Origin: Pseudofrankia coriaricola
GTDB taxonomy: Bacteria; Actinomycetota; Actinomycetes; Frankiales; Frankiaceae
NCBI RefSeq assembly: GCF_001854805.1
Contig: NZ_MBLO01000228.1
Span: 46,703-100,266 of the forward strand
Reading direction: 5' to 3'
DNA length: 53,564 nucleotides
Positions 16,988-24,596 of this stretch are shown piece after piece; position 1 is the stretch's first letter; each line of letters opens with the position of its first letter. Under the pieces are notes generated by a model. The model saw only the letters and a program-made list of their open reading frames with translations. It ran no database searches and was not told the origin of the DNA. A program made the translations under genes and the position numbers.

Positions 16988-18550
16988 ATGTCCGCACTGC
17001 CCGGCCCTGTCCCAGTGCCGTCCCCCCGGACGCGCCGCGGCGCTACCCGTCTGGCAATCACGATGCCAGGGCTGCGCCGCGCCCTGCCAGGGCTGCGCAG
17101 GGTCCTGCCGGGGCCACGGCAGGCAAGCGTCGAGCTGGTCGCCGGGCTGGTCACGGCGCTGGCCCTGATCCCGGAGACCATCTCGTTCTCCGTCGTCGCC
17201 GGAGTGGATCCGGCGGTCGGGCTGTTCACCTCGTTCGTCATCTCGGCGGTGATCGCGTTCACCGGCGGCCGGCCGGCGATGGTCTCCGCGGCGGCCGGCT
17301 CGATGGCGCTCGTCGCCGCCCCGCTGGTACACGCGCATGGCTTCCAGTACCTCATGGCCGCGACGATCGCGGTCGGCATCCTGATGTTCCTGCTCGGCCT
17401 CGCCGGCGTCGCCCGCCTCATCCGTTTCGTGCCGCGGACCGTCATGATCGGATTCGTCAACGCGCTCGCGATCCTGATCTTCCTGGCTCAGATGCCGCAT
17501 GTCTTCGGCCACGGCTGGCGGGTGTACCCGCTGGTCGCGGCGGGGCTGGCGATCCTGTTGATCCTTCCCCGGGTGACGAAGGCCGTGCCGGCGCCGCTCG
17601 CGGCCATCGCCCTGTTGACCCTCGTGACGACGACGTTCAACCTGGACGCGCCGACGGTCGGCGACGAGGGCGCGCTGCTCACCGGCCTGCCCCTGCCCGG
17701 CCTGCCGGACGTCCCGATGACCTGGGAGACCGTCCGGATCCTGCTGCCGTACGTGCTCGCGCTGACCGCGGTCGGCCTGCTGGAGACGCTGCTCACCGCG
17801 CAGATCGTCGACCGGATGACGGACACCCGCCATGACCCGAACCGGGAGGCCTGGGGGCTGGGCATCGCCAACCTCGTCGCCGGGGCGTTCGGCGGGATGG
17901 GCGGCTGCGCGATGATCGGCCAGACGATCCTCAACGTGTCGTCCGGCGGGCGCGGCCGGCTGTCCACCTTCGCCGCAGGCGGCTTCCTCCTGCTGCTGGT
18001 GCTGCCACTGCACGCGATCGTCGGCGTGATCCCGATGGCGGCCCTGGCGGCCGTGATGGTCGTCGTGGCGGCGATGACATTCGAGTGGAACAGCGTGCGC
18101 CCGACCACTCTGCGCCGGATGCCGGTCGGCGAGACGCTCGTGATGGTGGCGACGGTCGCCGTCGTCGTGCCGACCCACAACCTCGCGTACGGGGTGGTCG
18201 TAGGCGTGATCCTCGCCGCGCTGATGTTCACCCGCAAGGCCGCGCACCTGGCGAACGTGACCAGCGTGCTCGACCCGGAGGGCGGCGTCCGGATCTACGC
18301 GGTGCAGGGGCCGTTGTTCTTCGCGTCGACGGGCGAACTGGTGACCGCGTTCGACTACGCCCACGACCCGCCACGGGTCGTGATCGACCTTTCCGATGCC
18401 GACGTGCTGGACTCCGCGGCGGCCGCGGCGATCGACGACGTCCTGCACCGCTACGCGGGGCGGGGCCAGACAGCCGAGATCACCGGCGTCAGTCACGCCA
18501 GCGCGGCCCTGCTGCGCGGCATGACCAGCGCCAAGGCCGCGAGCTCCTAG
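16988..18550 (+). CDS. SulP family anion transporter with C-terminal STAS domain
   Basis: SulP proteins carry sulfate, bicarbonate or related anions across the inner membrane. ATG 16988 follows GTGAGG and gives 520 aa. About 10-12 membrane segments span residues 45-420, starting with ASVELVAGLVTALALIPETI. The first conserved helices and the GGRPAMVSAAAGSMALV segment are typical. A short STAS domain lies at the end: VQGPLFFASTGELVTAF, VVIDLSDADVLDSAAAAAID. The substrate cannot be told from sequence. It stands alone: a DUF305 gene lies upstream and a thioesterase gene 268 bp downstream. CGGTCCGGACCG, a 12-bp palindrome just after the stop codon (18557-18568), may help termination. Confidence 0.9.
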   Translation: MSALPGPVPVPSPRTRRGATRLAITMPGLRRALPGLRRVLPGPRQASVELVAGLVTALALIPETISFSVVAGVDPAVGLFTSFVISAVIAFTGGRPAMVSAAAGSMALVAAPLVHAHGFQYLMAATIAVGILMFLLGLAGVARLIRFVPRTVMIGFVNALAILIFLAQMPHVFGHGWRVYPLVAAGLAILLILPRVTKAVPAPLAAIALLTLVTTTFNLDAPTVGDEGALLTGLPLPGLPDVPMTWETVRILLPYVLALTAVGLLETLLTAQIVDRMTDTRHDPNREAWGLGIANLVAGAFGGMGGCAMIGQTILNVSSGGRGRLSTFAAGGFLLLLVLPLHAIVGVIPMAALAAVMVVVAAMTFEWNSVRPTTLRRMPVGETLVMVATVAVVVPTHNLAYGVVVGVILAALMFTRKAAHLANVTSVLDPEGGVRIYAVQGPLFFASTGELVTAFDYAHDPPRVVIDLSDADVLDSAAAAAIDDVLHRYAGRGQTAEITGVSHASAALLRGMTSAKAASS

Positions 18551-18818
18551 GCAGGACGGTCCGGACCGCCGTCTGGGAGACCGCCGTCCGGAGACCCCCG
18601 CCCGGGCGAGAGCGGCGCGCCGATCCGTGGAGTGGGTCACTGGGGGCGTCCCGCGCGGCCCGCGGCGCCGATAGTGAAAACGGCCACGGCTTCGGTCGGT
18701 GTGCGGATCATCCGCCGACCGCGGTGTCGAGGCCACGCAGGGCCTCCCGGGCCTCCCGGGCCGCGCGGCGCGCCCGCGGGCCAGGGCATCCAGAGCATCG
18801 AGCACGCCTGGGGGTGCG

Positions 18819-19823
18819 GTGGGCACGAGCACGGTCGACGCGCAGGGCACGGCGATCGCCGGGCCGGTCGGCGATCCTGCCGGCCGCCCCGGAGGAACGG
18901 ACGGCGTCCCGCCCGTCGGCGCCGAGGAGCCGCCCACGGAACTCGCCGCGACGCTCCCGCCCGGCTCGTTCCCCCGCCCCGAGTCCGAGCTGTTCAGCCT
19001 CGCCGACGTGCTGGCGGCGCTCGACCTCGCGGGCGACGCGACGCCGCCGCTGCCGGTGCGCGTCCTGCGCAGCCCCCACGGCGGGGTGCTCGCCGCCCAG
19101 CAGCTCGCCCAGCAGGTCGTGCTCGCCGAGCGGCTCGCGCCGGGCAAGTCCACCCAGACGCTGCACACCATGTTCCCCAACTCCAGCCGCTGGGACGAGC
19201 CGCTCGACGTCGACGTCGAGTGGCTCCAGTCGGGCCGCACGTTCGCGAACCTGGCGTTGACGTTCCGCCAGGGCGGCCGGGCGATCAGCCGCGGCGACGT
19301 GCTGCTCGGCGCCGACGCCCCGGACTTCGTGCGGCACGAGGCGGCGGCGCCCGAGCCCACCGACGGCCCGGCCTCCGCCCGGCCGGTCGACTACCCGTTG
19401 CTCCCCTGGGAGGTCCGGCTGTCGCCGGGCCCTGGGCCGTACAGCCTGGACGTGTGGCAGCGGATCCCCGGTATCCCCGCGGACCCGGCGCTGGGCCGCG
19501 CGCTGGTCGCCTTCGCGAGCGAGCCGTGGACCGGGCACCATGTGGCGAACAGCCATTTCCAGCGGGGCACGGCCAGGTTGGCGCCGGGCGAACGGCTGGC
19601 CGCCGCCGTGCTCGCCCAGACGGTGACGTTCGTCGAGGACCTGGACGTCGGGGAGTGGCACCTGCTGCGGGTCGACTCGCCGCACGCGGGCCACGGGCGG
19701 GTGCTCGGCCGTGGCCGGGTCTACACCGCGGACGGGAGGCTCCGTGCCGTCTTCGAATGCCTGGGCATGCTGCGTGCCCTCCCCGCGAAACCGACCGCCG
19801 CTCCCCCCGGGGCCCCTGCCTGA
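18819..19823 (+). CDS. TesB-like acyl-CoA thioesterase (double hotdog)
   Basis: The product has two hotdog domains. Residues 60-160 contain PHGGVLAAQQLAQQ, TLHTMFPNSSRWDEPLD and the antiparallel strand TFANLALTFRQGGRAIS. The second half has PADPALGRALVAFASEPWT and ends in a strand with GRGRVYTADGRLRAVFECLG. This matches acyl-CoA thioesterase II-like proteins, which hydrolyse acyl-CoA to fatty acid and CoA. GTG 18819 is chosen (334 aa) since the longer frame from 18699 adds only Arg/Ala-rich sequence. The stop is at 19823, and the peptide operon begins 195 bp later. Confidence 0.82.
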   Translation: MGTSTVDAQGTAIAGPVGDPAGRPGGTDGVPPVGAEEPPTELAATLPPGSFPRPESELFSLADVLAALDLAGDATPPLPVRVLRSPHGGVLAAQQLAQQVVLAERLAPGKSTQTLHTMFPNSSRWDEPLDVDVEWLQSGRTFANLALTFRQGGRAISRGDVLLGADAPDFVRHEAAAPEPTDGPASARPVDYPLLPWEVRLSPGPGPYSLDVWQRIPGIPADPALGRALVAFASEPWTGHHVANSHFQRGTARLAPGERLAAAVLAQTVTFVEDLDVGEWHLLRVDSPHAGHGRVLGRGRVYTADGRLRAVFECLGMLRALPAKPTAAPPGAPA

Positions 19824-19873
19824 CAGAACAGGCCGCTTCCGGCTTGCCGCCGGCGCTTTCTTTCATCACATGG

Positions 19874-19903
19874 TTGCGCCGTAGGACGCGAGGAACCTAT
19901 TAT
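19874..19903 (+). promoter_or_regulatory. Candidate promoter of the peptide/JmjC/AKR operon
   Basis: TTGCGC (19874-19879) and TATTAT (19898-19903) are 18 bp apart in a locally AT-rich patch, unlike the flanking DNA. They lie about 115 nt upstream of the peptide start. A small hairpin, GCCAC-CTTC-GTGGC (19922-19935), follows. This is pattern matching only. Confidence 0.4.
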
Positions 19904-19936
19904 TTTCCCGCTAGGCGCCGAGCCACCTTCGTGGCG

Positions 19937-20008
19937 GAACCGAGCGACCGAACTGAGCGACGGAACTGCCCCACAGGGAACGTCGTCACAGGGAACGTCG
20001 CCACAGAG
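19937..20008 (+). repeat. Two tandem-repeat arrays in the 5' leader of the peptide gene
   Basis: A 13-bp unit GAACYGAGCGACS begins at 19937 and 19950, with a partial copy at 19963. A 15-bp unit CACAGGGAACGTCGN follows at 19972 and 19987, and its first five bases recur at 20002, leading into the ribosome site AGAGGA of the peptide gene. Both arrays lie between the candidate promoter and the start codon, so they would be transcribed. They may be regulatory (binding sites or RNA structure) or simple slippage products. Confidence 0.7.
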
Positions 20009-20018
20009 AGGATCCGAC

Positions 20019-20138
20019 ATGCACTCGCTCGACATGCACACTGACGATGACGACCTCGTCGTAGCCGTCGAAAGGCTGTCCGAGGTCCAGGACCGCCACG
20101 ACGCCGAGCACTCCGACAGCGACGGAAGCGACGGCTGA
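20019..20138 (+). CDS. 39-aa acidic peptide, candidate modified-peptide precursor
   Basis: This small gene starts at ATG 20019, six bases after AGAGGA (20007-20012), and ends at TGA 20136-20138. The peptide begins MHSLDMHTDDDDLVVAVERL and ends SEVQDRHDAEHSDSDGSDG. It has 11 Asp and 4 His, no Cys, Trp, Tyr or Phe, and no signal peptide. A hydrophobic/amphipathic middle (DLVVAVERLSEVQ) could be a recognition helix and the His/Asp/Ser/Gly tail a core. The JmjC oxygenase starts 52 bp downstream on the same strand. JmjC-type enzymes often hydroxylate Asp, Asn, His or Arg, so the tail would suit such a partner. That the peptide is modified is inference; I recognise no described precursor family. 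Confidence 0.6.
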   Translation: MHSLDMHTDDDDLVVAVERLSEVQDRHDAEHSDSDGSDG

Positions 20139-20190
20139 CCGCAGCGAAATTCCGATCGAAGACGGCTGGTCGACGCGTCCCGAGCCGACC

Positions 20191-21450
20191 TTGGGATCTT
20201 CTGCCGCGGAAAAAAGAACACTCGCGACGGAGCATCTTCTGGTATGCGGTCTCGAGGGCGCGCTCGGCTGGCCCGATGTCGCTCCGCTGGGGCGCCAGTT
20301 CGGGCGAGGGCGGCTTGAGGACCCATCACTCTGTGACCGGCTGATGACCCCGTCGCGGCTTCTCGACATCGTGACGAGACGCCGGCTCGAACCACCCCAG
20401 CTGCGCCTCTTCCAAGACGGTCGCGAGCTCCATCCAAACGCTTTTCTTCGCCCCCAGGTGAACCGGCGCGGCCAGACGCTGCGCATGGTGGACACCCCGG
20501 CGCTGGAAAACCTGCTCGATACCGGCGTGACGCTGGTTCTTGACGCGGCTGAAATATTTGATCCCGCCCTGGAGGTCGCCACCCGCGCGCTGCGCTGGTG
20601 GTCCCATGAGGTGGTACAGGTCAACGCCTACCTGACGACCCGCTCGACCGGTGGCTTTCCACTCCACTGGGACGATCACGATGTGGTCGTCGTCCAGCTC
20701 GCGGGGAACAAGACCTGGGACGTCCGGAGCCATTCCCGGCGGGTACCGATGTACCGGGATGCCGTGCCGAACTCGGTCCCGAGCGAGGAGGTGGTCTGGC
20801 GGGGCACTCTCACGCCGGGCGACGTCCTGCACATCCCGCGCGGGCACTGGCACCAGGCAACGCACGCGGACCACGAGGAGCCGCTGAGCCTGCATCTCAC
20901 CTTCGGCTTCGTCAAACGTACCGGCATCGACTGGCTGGCCTGGATCGCCGACCAGGCGCGCGAACTGGAGATCTTCCGGCGCGATCTGATCCGTTCCGGT
21001 TCCGATGAGGAGCGGGAGGCCGAGCGCGCGTGGCTCGAGGCGGCAGCCGTGGAGCTGCTGCGCTCCCGGCCACCGGCCGCCTTTCTGACCGACCGAGAAC
21101 GGTCACGGCCCCCCGCGCGGCACGCGCCGGCGCTGCCGGCCGCGCACGAGCCGGACGTCGTCGTCTGCGTCACCGAGTTCGCCCCCGACGTCGAGCGCGC
21201 CGGTGGTGACCTCGTGGTCTACGCCGGAGGTCGAAAGATCACCGTACGGGAGCGGGCCGAGCAGGCGCTGGCGCTGCTGCTCAGTGGCTGCCCGATCGAC
21301 CTGGAGCTGGCGGGCGTGGAATGCGGGATCAACGTCAGGCCGCTCGCCCAGATCCTCATCCAGGAGGGGATATGCACAGGCCTGACCGACGAGTTGTCCT
21401 CGGCCTATACCGGACTCGTCACCGGCGGGACCTCCTGGAAGCTGCCCTAG
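20191..21450 (+). CDS. JmjC/cupin-4 type Fe(II)/2-oxoglutarate oxygenase
   Basis: The 419-aa protein has the double-stranded beta-helix of ROX-type JmjC hydroxylases. Residues 120-160 lead into FPLHWDDHDVVVVQLAGNK, giving the HxD pair His159/Asp161. The second iron ligand is in GDVLHIPRGHWHQA (His221). The metal triad is therefore complete. A helical region follows and then a C-terminal winged-helix-like part (KITVRERAEQALALLLSGCP). Family members hydroxylate amino-acid side chains of proteins or peptides. The start is uncertain: TTG 20191 is the first usual start but has no good ribosome site. The 3' end overlaps the aldo/keto reductase gene by 79 bp. Confidence 0.85.
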   Translation: MGSSAAEKRTLATEHLLVCGLEGALGWPDVAPLGRQFGRGRLEDPSLCDRLMTPSRLLDIVTRRRLEPPQLRLFQDGRELHPNAFLRPQVNRRGQTLRMVDTPALENLLDTGVTLVLDAAEIFDPALEVATRALRWWSHEVVQVNAYLTTRSTGGFPLHWDDHDVVVVQLAGNKTWDVRSHSRRVPMYRDAVPNSVPSEEVVWRGTLTPGDVLHIPRGHWHQATHADHEEPLSLHLTFGFVKRTGIDWLAWIADQARELEIFRRDLIRSGSDEEREAERAWLEAAAVELLRSRPPAAFLTDRERSRPPARHAPALPAAHEPDVVVCVTEFAPDVERAGGDLVVYAGGRKITVRERAEQALALLLSGCPIDLELAGVECGINVRPLAQILIQEGICTGLTDELSSAYTGLVTGGTSWKLP

Positions 21451-22286
21451 CGCACGGCGTCCGGGACCTGGACACCGCGTTCAACTACGCCGGTTTCGCG
21501 TCCCACGCCCGGCTCGCGGCCGCCGCCGCCGACCTGCTGCCCGAGTTTCACCTCTCGACGAAGGTCGGGTTCTTCCCGGCGCCGGCCGGCGGCGCTGGGC
21601 AGGAGCCCGGCATGGCGGGTCGTCGGGAGCACTCCCTGGACCCGGCCCGGCTGCGGGCCGCGCTCGAGACGAGCGCCGACAAGCTGGGCAGAGCGCCCGA
21701 TGTCGTCTTTCTGCACAACCCGGAACGGACCCTGCGGGCGGCCGGGCCCGAGCATGGCCACGACCTCTTCCTGGCGGCCGCGGAGGCGCTCGCCGACGCG
21801 GCCCGGTCCGGGCTCTGCGGCGCCTGGGGCGTCTCGACCTGGGACGCCCAGCCGCTCATCGACGCGCTGTGCGCCGGCGGCACCGCGGCGCCACCCCGGC
21901 CGGGGCATCTGATGCACCGCGCCGGCGTGCTCGTCGGGCCCGACGCGCTCGCGGCGGCGGAGACGCTCGCGCGCCTGCTGGGCGTGGACGTCGGTGGACG
22001 CTGGGCGATGAGCCCGTTCAACGGCGATACCCGCCAGTCCTTCTGGGAGGACCTGCGTGTCACCGCGCTGCTCGGCGACCCGCCACCGGCCGGCGTCAGC
22101 ACGGCGCAGGCCGCGTTCCGGCTCGCCTACGAGCTGCCGCCGGTCACCCGGGTGGCCGTCAGCACGAACGACCCCGCCCATCTGGCGGAACTCGCAGGCG
22201 CCGCGCGCCTGGACGTCGACCACGCACGAGTCCAGCGATACCGGACCCTCCTGGAGAATCGCCAGCGTCTCGTCGACGCGTCGTAA
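21372..22286 (+). CDS. Aldo/keto reductase
   Basis: The start ATG 21372 is inside the end of the JmjC gene and has its own strong site AGGAGG (21362-21367), so the two are probably translationally coupled. The 304-aa TIM-barrel protein keeps the full catalytic tetrad of the superfamily: Asp34 and Tyr39 (DLDTAFNYAG), Lys64 (LSTKVGF) and His115 (VVFLHNPE). The C-terminal segment VAVSTNDPAHLAEL corresponds to the NADP(H)-binding loop, though the usual G-x-S/K-R signature is weak. It reduces or oxidises a carbonyl/alcohol. Next to a hydroxylase it could act on the hydroxylated product. Confidence 0.88.
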   Translation: MHRPDRRVVLGLYRTRHRRDLLEAALAHGVRDLDTAFNYAGFASHARLAAAAADLLPEFHLSTKVGFFPAPAGGAGQEPGMAGRREHSLDPARLRAALETSADKLGRAPDVVFLHNPERTLRAAGPEHGHDLFLAAAEALADAARSGLCGAWGVSTWDAQPLIDALCAGGTAAPPRPGHLMHRAGVLVGPDALAAAETLARLLGVDVGGRWAMSPFNGDTRQSFWEDLRVTALLGDPPPAGVSTAQAAFRLAYELPPVTRVAVSTNDPAHLAELAGAARLDVDHARVQRYRTLLENRQRLVDAS

Positions 22287-22340
22287 GGGCTCCCCGGCTC
22301 CCCAATGCTGTTCGGGCGCCCGGACGCCCCGGTGGCCGTC

Positions 22341-23423
22341 TCAGTGGACCGGACCGGCGGCCAGGAGGCTGTCCGTCTCCTCGGTCACGTCGACTTTCCA
22401 GTGGTAGACCGGCTTGGACAGCGCGGCCGTGCAGGTGTACTGGATGGCGGCGTCGTCCCGCTGCTCGCGGCGGAGCTCGATACGCCAGCGCCGGACGCCG
22501 TCATCCACCAGCACGTTGTACCGAGGGACAGCCTCCGGACGCGCGGGCGTCGCCATCGACGACGCCGCCCCCAGGGATCCTTTCCGGATCGCCGATGCCA
22601 ACCCCCCGGAAAGCAGGGACTCGGAGCCAGTTGAGCGCGCGGGGAGCACTCCGGCCGGGATGTGGTGACCAACGCCGACCGGGCCGACGACGCTGATGGC
22701 CGGCAGGTCCGCCGGATCGCGCCGGTGGAACTTCTCCCGGTACCAGATCTCCGCCACCGCCTCGGCGGGCGTGACGCCGAGGCGTCCCCGCAGGTGGGCG
22801 AGCGGGAGGAGCCCCTCCTCGACGAGCTCGCGCAGGTCCTCGTCCGCCATGTCGTCGAGCCGGCCCAGCAGGTAGCCGCTCGGCAGCAGGACGGCCGTCG
22901 GCGCGAAACGATCCCCGCCGAGATGGCTGACGCCGTAGATGGGCGCGTCAGGAACGAGCTGCTGGACCCGGCGGATGAAACCGCCGCCCCGCACACCGCA
23001 GCAGGTGTCGTGCCGGCCGTGGATGCAGACGCCGATGAACTGCGGCACCGTGGTGGGCGCCGCGGCGTGCCAGGCACCGTCCGCCGATCGCGTGCTGATC
23101 TGCCTGCTGTATGTGTCCCAGACGATCGGGCTCTCGGTCGTCGGGCGGCCCGGGTACGGGCGGTAGTAGAGCGTCTTGAGACGGGTAGACGGCGGCAGTC
23201 GGAAACCGTCCGGTTCCGCCGGGCGCACCGCCTGAGGCCACGGCCCCGGAACCGGGAGGAAATGGAAGGCCTCGAAGTTCGGGATGGTTCCGCGCAGCTC
23301 CTCGTCGACCAAGCGCGACTGCGCGCCGCACCGGGCGAAGGTAGAATCGCCCATCACCGCGCGCCCATCCCCGCGCGCGGCTTCCGGCCCCGGGAAGTGC
23401 TGGGCCGTGGGAGCTTCTGCCAC
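22341..23423 (-). CDS. Sucrase/ferredoxin-like thioredoxin-fold Fe-S protein
   Basis: This 360-aa protein belongs to the Suc/Fer-like family (relatives of Aim32 and 2Fe-2S thioredoxin-like ferredoxins). The signature is FIGVCIHGRHDTCCGVRGG near the middle, preceded by an N-terminal CGAQSRLVDEELRGT motif and followed by YGVSHLGGDRFAPTAVLLPSG. The latter is the second conserved motif of the family. The C-terminal 90 residues form an extra domain. Start GTG 23423 lies six bases after GGAGG. The gene converges with the JmjC-AKR operon, leaving 54 bp. Two abutting iron-box-like elements lie 34-71 bp upstream, so iron repression is likely. Confidence 0.85.
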   Translation of the reverse strand: MAEAPTAQHFPGPEAARGDGRAVMGDSTFARCGAQSRLVDEELRGTIPNFEAFHFLPVPGPWPQAVRPAEPDGFRLPPSTRLKTLYYRPYPGRPTTESPIVWDTYSRQISTRSADGAWHAAAPTTVPQFIGVCIHGRHDTCCGVRGGGFIRRVQQLVPDAPIYGVSHLGGDRFAPTAVLLPSGYLLGRLDDMADEDLRELVEEGLLPLAHLRGRLGVTPAEAVAEIWYREKFHRRDPADLPAISVVGPVGVGHHIPAGVLPARSTGSESLLSGGLASAIRKGSLGAASSMATPARPEAVPRYNVLVDDGVRRWRIELRREQRDDAAIQYTCTAALSKPVYHWKVDVTEETDSLLAAGPVH

Positions 23424-23456
23424 CAGGAACCTCCGAAGTCCGTCAGACCACGCTAC

Positions 23457-23494
23457 TTAGGTATACTTGACCTTCTTAAGTTCACCTAACTTTA
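23457..23494 (-). promoter_or_regulatory. Two abutting IdeR/DmdR-type iron boxes
   Basis: Two 19-mers sit end to end upstream of the Suc/Fer-like gene: 23457-23475 (TTAGGTATACTTGACCTTC) and 23476-23494 (TTAAGTTCACCTAACTTTA). Against the 19-bp DtxR/IdeR consensus (TTAGGTTAGSCTAACCTAA), about 12 and 15 positions agree by eye. Position and tandem spacing fit repression of the minus-strand promoter by iron-loaded IdeR/DmdR. The sites are in the most AT-rich patch of the neighbourhood. Confidence 0.6.
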
Positions 23495-23882
23495 CCCCAC
23501 CCCCCTCGCCGCGTGCGCGTGCAAGCAAGCTGGTGACATGTGCCACCATCCGGCCCGGGTCAGAGACGGACCACACCCCCGTGCCCGTCTGGAGGGGTGA
23601 GCCGGCCTCAGGGCGGGTAGCTGGGGGACGGACTCGTCCCACCGCCCAAAGGAGACCCGACGACGCTGTTGCCGTCACGTTCCCGGAGGCCGCACGGTCT
23701 GCCGTCCTGACACACGTCCTGGCGGTCCTCCAGCCGGGATGGCTGCGTCATCGTCTCCCACGGGCGGGCAACGGTCCGCGGGACATGAACCGGGTCTGCC
23801 CGGTCAGGCCCACGTCAGTGCCTGGTGGGGCCGCGACAACGGTCGACCGCCACCGGGTCCACCTTGGCGCGAGGAGGCGGAC
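23495..23882. other. Intergenic region between the iron boxes and the LppP/LprE-like gene
   Basis: This stretch has no convincing gene. A GC-rich two-step hairpin lies at about 23615-23651: GGGCGG pairs with CCGCCC, and GGGAC with GTCCC inside, followed by AAAGGAGACCCG. It might be a leader element or terminator; I could not match it to a known riboswitch class. Confidence 0.35.
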
Positions 23883-24569
23883 ATGACCGCTGGAAGATCG
23901 GCGAGGGAACCGTCCCGCCCGTCGGGCGCGGCCGAAGGCGCCGCCGCCCACGACCCTGCCGGCATGCGAGCCGGCCATGACGCCGCCCGGGGCACCGGCC
24001 ACACCGGGCGCGCTGGCCGGCCCACCAACGGCCGGCGGCTCGCGCTCGCACTGCCGCTCGCGGCGCTGGCCGCGCTCCTGACCGGCGGCGGCCCGGTCGC
24101 CGCGGCGGCGTCGCCCGCGGCCTCTTCCACAGCGCCGGGGCCCGTGGCCACCGCGTCGCCCACCACCGCGTCGCCCACCGGCGGGCTGTCCGTGGCCCAG
24201 GCGATCGCGGTCGTCCGGGCGAGCGGGTACACCCCGACCGACACCACCGGCTACGACCCGGACCGGACGTTGAGCGTCATCCTCGGCATGCTCGCCACCT
24301 CGGTCGACGGCCACCCGCAGCGGGCGTTTCTCTTCCACGACGGGCGCTACGTGGCGACGGACGCGGCCGTGCCGAGCGCGACCGTCAGCTGGATCTGGTC
24401 CACCGACGACACCGTCGCCCTCCAGTACCAGCTCTACCGCCCGGAGGACCCGATGTGCTGCCCGACGGCCGGCGCCGCCACGGTTCGCTTCAGCTGGAAC
24501 GGTGCCGCCGCCGCGCCGCGGGACACGCTGCCGCCCACGGGCTGGAATGCGCCCGCGAGCCGGCGGTGA
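23883..24569 (+). CDS. LppP/LprE-family exported protein
   Basis: The start is ATG 23883 after GAGGCGG, giving 228 aa. A charged 60-residue N-region precedes a signal-like segment (ALALPLAALAALLTGGGPVA). A Thr/Ser/Pro-rich linker follows, then a 100-residue domain with IAVVRASGYTPTDTTGYDP, RAFLFHDGRYVATDA, VALQYQLYRPEDPMCCPT and ATVRFSWNG. These are the hallmarks of the LppP/LprE domain known from mycobacterial lipoproteins. No lipobox Cys is visible, so here the protein may be secreted or held by its leader. Role unknown. Confidence 0.78.
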   Translation: MTAGRSAREPSRPSGAAEGAAAHDPAGMRAGHDAARGTGHTGRAGRPTNGRRLALALPLAALAALLTGGGPVAAAASPAASSTAPGPVATASPTTASPTGGLSVAQAIAVVRASGYTPTDTTGYDPDRTLSVILGMLATSVDGHPQRAFLFHDGRYVATDAAVPSATVSWIWSTDDTVALQYQLYRPEDPMCCPTAGAATVRFSWNGAAAAPRDTLPPTGWNAPASRR

Positions 24570-24596
24570 CTCCCGCCGAAGCCGTTGTGTGACCGG

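Noticed and set aside
16793-19360. Very long minus-strand frame (855 aa)
   Set aside because: It is antisense to the SulP and thioesterase genes, is full of Arg/Asp/Gly/His-rich sequence and has no domain; it is a high-GC shadow.
23600-23660. Possible riboswitch upstream of the LppP/LprE-like gene
   Set aside because: A hairpin exists, but I could not match conserved elements of the cobalamin, ydaO or SAM classes.
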